Below, piece after piece: positions 49,604 to 57,980 of a stretch of 64,000 nucleotides of DNA. The position numbers and the translations under genes are program-made. The stretch is from Spirochaetales bacterium UBA6872. Its GTDB lineage: Bacteria > Spirochaetota > Spirochaetia > Sphaerochaetales > Sphaerochaetaceae. Within the stretch, counting starts at the first letter, position 1, and every line of letters starts with the position of its first letter. Under the pieces are notes generated by a model, which had not been told where the DNA came from, did not search any database, and saw only the letters and a list, made by a program, of their open reading frames with translations. The DNA lies in assembly GCA_002452215.1 (NCBI GenBank), contig DKCO01000013.1, forward strand, positions 1 through 64,000. Reading direction: 5' to 3'.

Positions 49604-50527
49604 CTATCTTATTAGGTTTATCGCACCTGGAAGAATATTGAGTTTTGCTCTTTTAAGATTCTTGGAAAATACCTCTCCATCCAAATGAGCGGGAATATTT
49701 GCCTCTTTTGCGTCTATTTCAACTTCTGTTGCTTTCAAGTAAGTAAAATTGACCTTGTCTTTTACATGATCTCCTTTCAAAAACTTGAAAACCAGGGCTA
49801 TCAGATCCACTCCCGTGAATATCTTATTGGTAAACATAACGTCAAACTTTCCATCATCAATCAAAGCACGCGGTGTCATCTTGAAAGCTGACCCCATCCT
49901 TATTCCATTCGCAACAGAAAGCTGCTGTGTCGAAAGCTTTCTTTTCTCCCCATCGATTGTCAGCTCGAGATCAAATCCTTTAGGCGGGTGTCTTAGAATA
50001 AACAAGAAAGCCATTATGTAGCTTGGCATTCCATTCAAATGTTTATATTCCATCGCTTTAAAATTCACCATAGGTTCGAATCCAAAGCCTGCACCATTGA
50101 AGAAATACATCCCATCTGGATGCCCATCACCACAGCAAAGACCAACATCAGTCTTCTTCCCATTATCTTTTAAAATCAAATCAACGGCTTTATACATATC
50201 TTTGGGTATATTGCAAACCCATGCGAAATCATTGCCTCGTCCCACAGGGATTATACCCATCTTGACACTTGAGGAAAAACCAGAGCGCATAATCCCATTT
50301 AAAACTTCATTGACAGTTCCATCTCCACCAACCGCGACAATGACTTTATAGCCGTTTCGTGCACCATCTAAGGCTATTTTTTCAGCGTGTCCTTTTGCTC
50401 TTGTATATTCAATAACAAAAACACGATTGTGCTTCTCGAGATAAGAACCAAGCGACTTAGCTTTATCTTTGCCTCTTCCTTTGGATGCGAGAGGATTTAT
50501 AACAAGCAAAATATCTTTTTCCAACAT
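49604..50527 (-). CDS. Diacylglycerol kinase-family lipid kinase (DgkB/YegS)
   Basis: 307 aa; the start at 50527 (MLEKDILLVINPLASKGRGK) is chosen because the family begins at this strand. Motifs: NPLASKGRGK, the glycine-rich nucleotide site VAVGGDGTVNEVLNGIM and GIIPVGRGNDFAWVCNIPKD. The C-terminal domain ends NIPAHLDGEVF, with the family's Asp-Gly-Glu. Phosphorylates diacylglycerol or a related lipid at the membrane. Divergent from the MATE gene. Confidence 0.92.
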   Translation of the reverse strand: MLEKDILLVINPLASKGRGKDKAKSLGSYLEKHNRVFVIEYTRAKGHAEKIALDGARNGYKVIVAVGGDGTVNEVLNGIMRSGFSSSVKMGIIPVGRGNDFAWVCNIPKDMYKAVDLILKDNGKKTDVGLCCGDGHPDGMYFFNGAGFGFEPMVNFKAMEYKHLNGMPSYIMAFLFILRHPPKGFDLELTIDGEKRKLSTQQLSVANGIRMGSAFKMTPRALIDDGKFDVMFTNKIFTGVDLIALVFKFLKGDHVKDKVNFTYLKATEVEIDAKEANIPAHLDGEVFSKNLKRAKLNILPGAINLIR

Positions 50528-50618
50528 CTTAAAACCCATTTCAATATAAGGGGAAAAACTGAAAACTATCAAGGATTATTTGCCTATCTTGAACAAAAAC
50601 AGACTCTCATCTATCCTG

Positions 50619-51980
50619 ATGCAAGTGAAAAACGATACCAAAATCCTAACAAAGAGACTTTTTGCTATAGCTCTTCCAATAATGCTTCAAAATCTTCTAT
50701 CCTCATCACTTTCCTTTTTGGACACATTGATGATAGGACAACTTGGCCATGAGCAAATCGCCGCAGTTGGCATTGCAAACCAAGTCTATTTCCTGATATC
50801 GCTATTTTTCTTTGGAGTCGCATCAGGCACTTCTATATTCCTTTCCCAATATTATGGATCAAAAGAATATGAGAAAATGAAGAGAACTATGTCGTTTGCA
50901 ACAACATGTTGCGTCATAGGAGCTATCCTTATGTCCCTTTTCTCGTATTTCTATCCAGATACGATAATCCACTTCTTCTCGACAGATCCACCCGTTGTTG
51001 AAGCTGGAAGAATCTATATGAGGATTGTTGCCCCATCATATGTATTTGCTGCTATATCAGCAACACTTTCGATTGGATTCAGATCGATCAATAAAGCAAA
51101 TACTCCTCTTTTAATCTCTCTTGTATCTCTATCGATGAACGCAATTGGAAACTGGCTGTTGATATTTGGGATAGGTCCCTTTCCTATGCTAGGAGTTGCT
51201 GGAGGAGCGCTATCAACAACAATTGCACGCTTTGTCGAGATGTGCATTTTGATTGCACTCATATGGAAGAAAAACGGAGAAGTGTTTGCTTTCAAAGGGA
51301 AAAATGATTTCCTTTGGGACAAAGGCTTTCTCCTCATGTATACAAAGACATCTCTTCCTGTATTGATAAACGAAGTGCTTTGGGCACTGGGAATGACACT
51401 ATACAAAGTTGCATTTTCGAAGCTAGGCACAGAAGCACTAGCTACAGTGAACATAACAGAGTCTATTGCCAACTTCTTCTTCATAGCAATGCTTGGAATC
51501 GGAAATGGAACGACTATCTTGCTTGGCAATGTCCTAGGTGCAGGAGAAAGAGAAAAAGCTATCCGATGGTCAGAGAAGATACTCTTTATTTCAGTAATCA
51601 CTGGAACATTGATGGGAGTTCTGGAGTTTGTTATGGCACCAGTATTTGCATCTTGGTTTAATGTGGGAACAGCTGTCGCGACATCCGCTGTGCTTTCATT
51701 GCGAATGCAAGCTTTGACTCAACCGATAAAATCAATGAATATGTCTAATATCGTTGGAATACTTAGAGCTGGTGGCGACACTCGCTATGCTCTATTCTCA
51801 GAATTATTCGGCGTATATGCTGTTGGTGTCCCTTGCTCATTTCTTGGTGCAATCGTATTCAAGCTTCCTTTATACTTGATCTATCTTTTGCTCTCATTAG
51901 AGGAAATTGCAAAGTTCGTACTAGGAATATTCAGAGTCAGAAGCAAGAAGTGGGCAAATATTCTTACAGACAAGAAATGA
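50619..51980 (+). CDS. MATE-family multidrug efflux transporter
   Basis: 453 aa from ATG 50619; TTG 50580 would add 13 residues. Twelve predicted spans in two homologous halves. The first half has FAIALPIMLQNLLSSSLSFL and DTLMIGQLGHEQIAAVGIAN, the family signature, and the second half has PVLINEVLWALGMTLYKVAF. Na+ or H+ coupled export of organic cations. Not in an operon. Confidence 0.93.
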   Translation: MQVKNDTKILTKRLFAIALPIMLQNLLSSSLSFLDTLMIGQLGHEQIAAVGIANQVYFLISLFFFGVASGTSIFLSQYYGSKEYEKMKRTMSFATTCCVIGAILMSLFSYFYPDTIIHFFSTDPPVVEAGRIYMRIVAPSYVFAAISATLSIGFRSINKANTPLLISLVSLSMNAIGNWLLIFGIGPFPMLGVAGGALSTTIARFVEMCILIALIWKKNGEVFAFKGKNDFLWDKGFLLMYTKTSLPVLINEVLWALGMTLYKVAFSKLGTEALATVNITESIANFFFIAMLGIGNGTTILLGNVLGAGEREKAIRWSEKILFISVITGTLMGVLEFVMAPVFASWFNVGTAVATSAVLSLRMQALTQPIKSMNMSNIVGILRAGGDTRYALFSELFGVYAVGVPCSFLGAIVFKLPLYLIYLLLSLEEIAKFVLGIFRVRSKKWANILTDKK

Positions 51981-52006
51981 TTTCAAATCCACTCATATAG
52001 TTTCAT

Positions 52007-52040
52007 TAAAAAAGAATGCTACCCGCTAAGGTAGCATTCT
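52007..52040 (-). terminator. Terminator of htpG
   Basis: Minus-strand stem AGAATGCTACC/GGTAGCATTCT, 11 perfect pairs, 6-nt loop, followed by six T. It starts 10 nt after the htpG stop. Confidence 0.9.
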
Positions 52041-52049
52041 CTCTTCTCA

Positions 52050-53927
52050 CTATAGCGACAAGAGCTTTGTCAACGTTTTAGCAAAACCAGACGGATCGGA
52101 TGGCATCAATCCCTCTTGCAGCAATGCTTGATCTAGAAGAACCATTGAATAATCCTTTACAGCACTGTCATCGTCAAGACTCTCGATTTTAGATACAAGC
52201 GGAGAATCTGGATTGATTTCCAAAATAGGCAGAACCTCCGGAAGATCCTTTGCTCCCATGCTTTTCAGGATTCTTTGAGTCTGAACGCTAGGATCATTCT
52301 CGTCTACAACGACAGCAGATGGGCTATCTGTCAAACGCGCAGAGACAACCACATCCTTGACTTTGCCATCAAGAGCCTTCTTGATCTTTTCTGCTACATC
52401 CTTTTTCGCTTCAACTTTCGCTTTGTCATCAGCGCTCTCAATATCATCGATTGCGCCAGCTTTGTTGATTGCCTTCAAAGGAATATCCGAGTACGTCGGA
52501 ATCGTAGAGATTACAAACTCGTCGATATCATCGGAAAGAATCAATACTTCATAGCCCTTCTTCTTGTAAGCGCCAATAAGTGGCGAGGATTTCAGGACAG
52601 TCTCATTTCCACCTGTTATATAATAGATTGACTTTTGTCCCTCTGGCATTCTCTCCTTGTATTCCTTGAGAGATACATAACCATCTTTCTCTGAGCTCTT
52701 GAACCTTACAAGTTCCAAAAGAGCATCCCTGTTTGCATAATCGGAATACAAACCTTCCTTCAATGGCCTGTTGTATTCCTTAATAAACTTCTCATACAAC
52801 TCGGGATTACCCTCAGAGATCTTCTTGAACTCAGAAAGCAACTTCTTGACAGAACCATTTCTTATTGCTGTCATTACTCTGTTTTCTTGCAAAATCTCCC
52901 TTGAGACATTCAAAGGCAAGTCCTCAGAGTCAATTATGCCACGAACAAATCTCAGGTAAGTAGGAAGCAATGTCTTATCATCATCTGTGATATAAACTCT
53001 CTTGACATAGAGTTTCACTCCCGGCTTGTAATCAGCATAGTTCATATCCATTGGAGCTTTTGCTGGGATATAGAAAAGCGTTGTATACTCTGTTGCTCCC
53101 TCGGCTTTCGTATGGATATAGAAAAGAGGATCGTCAGAGTCATAGTAGTTATTCTTGTAAAAACTCTTGTACTCTTCATCTGTAATATCGCTCTTGGCTC
53201 TTCTCCATAATGCTGATGAGGAATTTATCTTCTCTCTCTTATGCTCGATTGTCTTCTTCGCATTTCCTTCTTCATCTTTTTCATCTTCATAATGTGTTTG
53301 ATCATACTCAAGATAGATAGGATATGCGATGTGATCAGAATACTTCTTTATAAGATTCTCGATTTGCCAGCGATTTGCATATTCGTAGCTGTCTTCGTTT
53401 AAATACAATGTAATGGTAGTACCTTGCTCATCTCTTTCAGCCTCTTCAACAGAATAAGAGTTCTCACCAGTAGATTCCCATCTGTAGGCCTTGTCTTCGC
53501 CTGCTTTTCGCGATATGACAACAATCCTCTTTGCAACCATGAACGCTGAATAGAACCCAACTCCAAACTGCCCTATCAAATTATTGTCTTTCTTCTGATC
53601 ATCTGATAGTCCTGCAAGGAACTTCTTTGTTCCAGATGAAGCAATTGTCCCCAGGTTGTTGTTCAAGTCATCCTCGTTCATACCGATTCCGTTATCTTTT
53701 ATGACGAGAGTCCTCTCACCTTCCTCTGTAAACGAAATCTCAATTTTCGGGTCGAAGACATATCCTTTGAGTTTATCATCAGAAAGCGAAAGATATTTTA
53801 ATTTGTCGAGAGCATCGGATGCATTAGACACAAGCTCTCTCAGAAAAATCTCCCTATTTGAATAAAGAGAATGTATTAAGAGGTGCAATAAATCAGCAAC
53901 CTCTGTTTTGAATTTTTTATTTGCCAT
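52050..53927 (-). CDS. htpG: Chaperone HtpG (Hsp90)
   Basis: 625 aa. ATG 53927 follows AGGAG, and the frame upstream is out of family range. GHKL ATPase domain: SLYSNREIFLRELVSNASDA, DNGIGMNEDDL, and GQFGVGFYSAFMVAKRIVVI. Middle domain has the arginine in SREILQENRVMTAIR. C-terminal dimerisation domain ends DQALLQEGLMPSDPSGFAKT. Full-length bacterial Hsp90. Confidence 0.97.
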   Translation of the reverse strand: MANKKFKTEVADLLHLLIHSLYSNREIFLRELVSNASDALDKLKYLSLSDDKLKGYVFDPKIEISFTEEGERTLVIKDNGIGMNEDDLNNNLGTIASSGTKKFLAGLSDDQKKDNNLIGQFGVGFYSAFMVAKRIVVISRKAGEDKAYRWESTGENSYSVEEAERDEQGTTITLYLNEDSYEYANRWQIENLIKKYSDHIAYPIYLEYDQTHYEDEKDEEGNAKKTIEHKREKINSSSALWRRAKSDITDEEYKSFYKNNYYDSDDPLFYIHTKAEGATEYTTLFYIPAKAPMDMNYADYKPGVKLYVKRVYITDDDKTLLPTYLRFVRGIIDSEDLPLNVSREILQENRVMTAIRNGSVKKLLSEFKKISEGNPELYEKFIKEYNRPLKEGLYSDYANRDALLELVRFKSSEKDGYVSLKEYKERMPEGQKSIYYITGGNETVLKSSPLIGAYKKKGYEVLILSDDIDEFVISTIPTYSDIPLKAINKAGAIDDIESADDKAKVEAKKDVAEKIKKALDGKVKDVVVSARLTDSPSAVVVDENDPSVQTQRILKSMGAKDLPEVLPILEINPDSPLVSKIESLDDDSAVKDYSMVLLDQALLQEGLMPSDPSGFAKTLTKLLSL

Positions 53928-54049
53928 TTGATCATCTCCTAAATAAATTTGACCAAAATTAAAGATAATATCGCTTTGTAATAGAGGCAATAGAGCCTTT
54001 TTTGTAGTTTTGCTATCATTGAACACGATTTTGCAATATCATCAGTCAT

Positions 54050-55081
54050 ATGGACTTCTCTAGACCAGACAATGCAAGACAAATAAATAGATTGAGGATT
54101 CTTAACATATTAAGACAAGAAAAGTTGTCAAGAGCAGAACTTTCAAGAGAGATTCTTCTAAGCAAGGTAAGCATCTCTGATATTGTAGAGTCTTTGCTCA
54201 AAGATGGATATATAGTCAATGCCAATATAGATCGCATGACAGCAGGTAGACCTGCTACAAAGCTAGAGATAAACAAGAATGCTGGAAGGGCTTTTGCTGT
54301 AGAGATAAAGCAAAGCAATGTATCGGTATCGATCTCGGATGCACTTGGACGTCCCTTAAGATTCGAACGATTTCCAAGAAGAGATGAAATGTGGCAAGAC
54401 ATTATTTCGATGATTGACAAGCTTTCGCAAGGAAACAAAGTCCTTGGAGTTTGTTTTGTTCTCTCTGAAAATATCGATATCCCAAAGCTTCCTTTTAAAT
54501 ACACAACCACAACAGCTTCCATCGCCCAAGCGAAATCTGAAATAAGTATTGCAAACACAAGTCTAGACAACTTCTACTTTGTCTCTTGGTCAGACACAAT
54601 AGAGGCTGTCTTCTATAACAAGAATCTAATTCCAATAAAAAGCTTTGCGCATATGAAAGTAACAAAAGATGCGCCATGCGTGTGTGGTTCCACAGGATGT
54701 TTGGATGCTGTTGCTTCTGGATATGCACTAAAGAAGAAAACAGGCATAACAAACCTTAGGGATCTTTTAGAGACAAATGAGATAAAAGAGAGTGCAAAGA
54801 GCATGGTATTTGCTATCTCGCAAGCTGTTCAAGCAACAGGTGCGAAAGCTGTTATGATTCTAGGAGAACTGTCTAAACTATCAGATGACATTTATGCATC
54901 AATGCAAACAAGGCTATCTTTGCTGTTGCCACCCGATAGAGACGATGTGTTTATATATCGCTCGCAATGCGGAGAGAGAGGTAGCCGCGAAGGAGCCGCA
55001 ATAATTGCTCTTGAAAAGTTCTTCTACCACACAGATATCATCGATTCATTATCCGCATTGGAAAGAGAAAGCCTGAGTTAG
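54050..55081 (+). CDS. ROK-family transcriptional repressor (NagC/XylR-like)
   Basis: 343 aa. N-terminal winged helix (NRLRILNILRQEKLSRAELS; LSKVSISDIVESLLKDGYIV) followed by a ROK domain whose zinc-binding CVCGSTGCLDAVASG is intact. The phosphate-binding DxGxT loop is replaced (VEIKQSNVSVSISD) and the catalytic His-Asp block is absent, so it is a regulator, not a kinase. It may sense a sugar. No strong ribosome site, and the start is at 54050. Its 3' end overlaps the convergent lipoprotein gene by 4 nt. Confidence 0.88.
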   Translation: MDFSRPDNARQINRLRILNILRQEKLSRAELSREILLSKVSISDIVESLLKDGYIVNANIDRMTAGRPATKLEINKNAGRAFAVEIKQSNVSVSISDALGRPLRFERFPRRDEMWQDIISMIDKLSQGNKVLGVCFVLSENIDIPKLPFKYTTTTASIAQAKSEISIANTSLDNFYFVSWSDTIEAVFYNKNLIPIKSFAHMKVTKDAPCVCGSTGCLDAVASGYALKKKTGITNLRDLLETNEIKESAKSMVFAISQAVQATGAKAVMILGELSKLSDDIYASMQTRLSLLLPPDRDDVFIYRSQCGERGSREGAAIIALEKFFYHTDIIDSLSALERESLS

Positions 55082-56025
55082 ACATAAGACGAACTTCGCC
55101 AATGTGACCTGAAAACAAAATATGTAAGAAGCAAAAGCAAGTACAAAAGCCAGATAACAGTCCAACCTGAAACCAAAACAGAAATAAGGATTGAAAGCGC
55201 TGTAAACAAAATAGACAAAGAAGCAGACAAAGCTCTTGATAATTGCATCTTATTTGCACTTCTTATTGCAATTGATATAGTGAAAATCACAGTAAAAACA
55301 ATAACAACAGAAAGAAGTTCCAAAATCTCCGGACTCACATCATTATCCAAAACAGGTTTTGGGAAGGTTTGAGACGGGACACTTGATGCAATTGGCTCAG
55401 CATCCTTCGTTGGATTTGACACATTCTCTTTCTCGTCTATTGGAACGCTCTCAACCTCTTCAACATGGGCTTTTTCATCAACAGGCTCTAACTCGACTTC
55501 CTTTGTATCATTTGTATCAACAGAAGCCGGATTGCTTACATTCTCCTCCTCTGGCACGTCCAATACTTCCTCGCTTGAGTCATCAACACTTTCTGATTCT
55601 TGCTCAGCAACAACCAAAGGCTCCTCTTCCTCTACAGCTACTGTTTCAACTGGTTCTTGGACAACATCCTCAACAGGCTCTTTAATCTCAGCTTCTTCTT
55701 CCGCTTGTTCTTCAGTGAGAACTTCTGGCTCAAGAGCATCATTATCTATAACCACTGTCTTCTCAGGCTCAGCATCAACTGCCTCAGGCTTTGCTGTAGT
55801 TTCTATATCTTTTTTGCTTTCGCCAGTTGTATCGATAGTTTTCAAAGTCACTTCACTTACGTCTTTTGCTGCTTTCTTCTCATCCTGTGTTTTCTCTCTT
55901 GATGAAACCTCAGCTTTGACCCTGGAGGCTGTCTCTTCTGAAATAGAACTATCTATCCTATTAAGTGATGAACAAGAAAACACAAAAACTAGCAATAACA
56001 TTAAAACTGGAAACAATCTTCTCAT
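55078..56025 (-). CDS. Acidic lipoprotein with C-terminal membrane segments, 315 aa
   Basis: Signal MRRLFPVLMLLLVFVFSC with lipobox FSC (Cys18). Residues ~50-215 are a Glu/Val/Pro-rich, low-complexity linker with repeated phrases (VDEKAHVEEVESVPIDEKEN; NVSNPA/NVSNPT). Residues ~225-310 contain three hydrophobic stretches, e.g. LELLSVVIVFTVIFTISIAI and GWTVIWLLYLLLLLTYFVFR. So it is both lipidated at the N-terminus and anchored in the inner membrane, with an acidic spacer between. Unknown family. The spacer could span the periplasm. Confidence 0.75.
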   Translation of the reverse strand: MRRLFPVLMLLLVFVFSCSSLNRIDSSISEETASRVKAEVSSREKTQDEKKAAKDVSEVTLKTIDTTGESKKDIETTAKPEAVDAEPEKTVVIDNDALEPEVLTEEQAEEEAEIKEPVEDVVQEPVETVAVEEEEPLVVAEQESESVDDSSEEVLDVPEEENVSNPASVDTNDTKEVELEPVDEKAHVEEVESVPIDEKENVSNPTKDAEPIASSVPSQTFPKPVLDNDVSPEILELLSVVIVFTVIFTISIAIRSANKMQLSRALSASLSILFTALSILISVLVSGWTVIWLLYLLLLLTYFVFRSHWRSSSYV

Positions 56026-56116
56026 AGCAATCCCATATTTATGTGTTACATTATACTACCAAGCCATAGAGGTCAACAAAAAAGAACATTCTTTACAACA
56101 AGTACACAAAGAACAA

Positions 56117-56146
56117 AAAATACCGCTGGATCCTCTCTTCCAGCGG
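56117..56146 (-). terminator. Terminator of outer-membrane protein gene
   Basis: Minus strand CCGCTGGA-8 nt-TCCAGCGG followed by TATTTTTTG. It lies 116 nt past the stop at 56262; the intervening 3' untranslated stretch (56147-56261) has no gene I can support. Confidence 0.8.
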
Positions 56147-56261
56147 CAACCTCCTTGTCCCTTAAAAAGGGCTATACATCTTAGAGCTAGGACAATCTGC
56201 TATGACGATGAATTTATTGTCGCACCGTTTTTGCTACTATGCAAATATTATTTTTTCTTTT

Positions 56262-57917
56262 TTATGTTATATGCCAACATACTCCTGCATAGAATTGTAC
56301 GTCAAAGGCGCCTTTTCCATTTTGATTGGAATATTGAAATTGGATTCCAGAAAGAAACTGGAATTCATTTGCAATCCAGGAAGACAAATCTTCTCTTATC
56401 GATAGAACATGCCTTATGTCACCTAAAAGAGGTAATTTGTCATATGAGGACGAATCATAAAACAAGTCTATGCTTTTATCCTGATCCCCTTGCGCAACAT
56501 AAGTCAAAATTGTCTTTGACTCAAAATCCGTTTTTGTATTTTTGCAAAAAATCCCAATTGTAGTCACAATTGAATTCGGGCCATAGATATAACCAGACCA
56601 TGCACCCTCTCGAGATGTGGCTAGCTTTTGCTCATTTGAATAATAACCAAGATAATAATCATAATTCCAATTGTAGTTTCCGTTATCCTTTTTAGGAGCA
56701 ACATACAAGAAAGGCATCGTATAAGCAAGCTCTGCAAAAACCTCTATATCAAACACTCGTCCAAGCTCCACGTATGAACATGTCATCATAAAACCGAAAG
56801 AGTCGGGAACACCATCACCTTCGTTGTATAACTGGAATTGATCCATTGCGATTTGCAAAGCTAAATTGAACTTAGGTGCAACTATCCACTCTAGCTCGAT
56901 GGCAAGGATATTGTTAGCCTCATCAAAGTTATTCTCGAGTATCTCTTCATTCTCACTGTAGTCATAATAGCTATGGTTGATCATAAAAGGAAAAAGAAAG
57001 CGAAAATCAAAGCCGGATGATGCATAAAAAAGCGTACCAAGGTCTAGCACAAACCTTGCTTTGTCGATAAAGCAAACATCAAAACGATGAATAACTCTGG
57101 TTTGTTGTTTTCCATCTAAATGAGGATTCTCGAACAAAGAAGATTTGAAGGAATCAGAGCGTGTGGTATTTGCAATCTCTACTAATTGCTGAGAATCAAA
57201 ATGCGTAATTGAAATATTGTATGTAAAGATATTCGATGCAAACTTGAGCCCGAAAACCTCTTGGTATCTATAGTTGTCACCAACAATCAAATTACCGCTG
57301 AAACCAGATCCCATGCTATGACGAGTGCGCCCAAGATATAAAGAGAAGTTATTGTTCCCAAAGCTTCCTCTTGCAATAATCGGCATCAACTGGAAAATAG
57401 CCGTGTTCTTATTGAATATGAAATCAAAAGAAGTCACTGGTATATGGGAGTTGGGTGATGCATTTCCTATAGGCATAGCTGTCTCAATGTAAATAGAATC
57501 AGAGAAACTAACCTTAAGGGCAAATTCCAACAGCGGTTTTTCATCTATGTACGACAAGAAGAAATTCTTTCTGTCTTGGTTTTGATCTTTTGCTATATAT
57601 AGTGATGGATTGAATGTTACAGGGATTCGGAAATCAAAACCCGAGACACTTTTCAATATCTTTTTATATAGTTCGTCATATCGTTCTTTCAAGTATTCAG
57701 GCAACAAATTGCAATCTATTCTATCCAAAGCCAAAACAAGCTCATTGGCATTGACTGGTGTCGCGGATGATGGCCCAACAACTCCAGCTCTCTGGCACAA
57801 AAGCCTTGTCTGATTGTACTCTTCGCTATTTCGATCATAGAGCGTTTGTGAAGCAGGAAGCAATGAAATGAAGCAAAAAGAAATCAAAAATAGAAGCAAA
57901 GACCTTTTATACAACAT
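56262..57917 (-). CDS. Putative outer-membrane beta-barrel protein, 551 aa
   Basis: Signal peptide MLYKRSLLLFLISFCFISLL ending near PASQ. Residues ~30-100 form a small helical domain with LLCQRAGVVGPSSATPVNAN. The rest is alternating amphipathic strands with many Asn/Tyr/Phe, e.g. SIYIETAMPIGNASPNSHIP and LYLGRTRHSMGSGFSGNLIV. This layout (helical N-domain, then barrel) resembles capsule-assembly Wzi-like or surface barrel families, but I cannot name it. Monocistronic with its own terminator. Confidence 0.7.
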   Translation of the reverse strand: MLYKRSLLLFLISFCFISLLPASQTLYDRNSEEYNQTRLLCQRAGVVGPSSATPVNANELVLALDRIDCNLLPEYLKERYDELYKKILKSVSGFDFRIPVTFNPSLYIAKDQNQDRKNFFLSYIDEKPLLEFALKVSFSDSIYIETAMPIGNASPNSHIPVTSFDFIFNKNTAIFQLMPIIARGSFGNNNFSLYLGRTRHSMGSGFSGNLIVGDNYRYQEVFGLKFASNIFTYNISITHFDSQQLVEIANTTRSDSFKSSLFENPHLDGKQQTRVIHRFDVCFIDKARFVLDLGTLFYASSGFDFRFLFPFMINHSYYDYSENEEILENNFDEANNILAIELEWIVAPKFNLALQIAMDQFQLYNEGDGVPDSFGFMMTCSYVELGRVFDIEVFAELAYTMPFLYVAPKKDNGNYNWNYDYYLGYYSNEQKLATSREGAWSGYIYGPNSIVTTIGIFCKNTKTDFESKTILTYVAQGDQDKSIDLFYDSSSYDKLPLLGDIRHVLSIREDLSSWIANEFQFLSGIQFQYSNQNGKGAFDVQFYAGVCWHIT

Positions 57918-57980
57918 TTTTAATCTCCGTCAAGAAAAGACTAACAAATTATCGTCTTCTTGGTGAAGTGGCCTTGCCTA

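Noticed and set aside
51014..51601. Minus-strand 195-codon frame
   Set aside because: Fully antisense to the MATE gene, whose spans and signature are clear. No family features and no ribosome site.
55532..56563. Long plus-strand open frame of 343 codons
   Set aside because: It lies antisense to the acidic lipoprotein. Its Ser/Thr-rich start is the complement of the Glu/Val-rich spacer, there is no ribosome site, and the end runs through an intergenic region and terminator.
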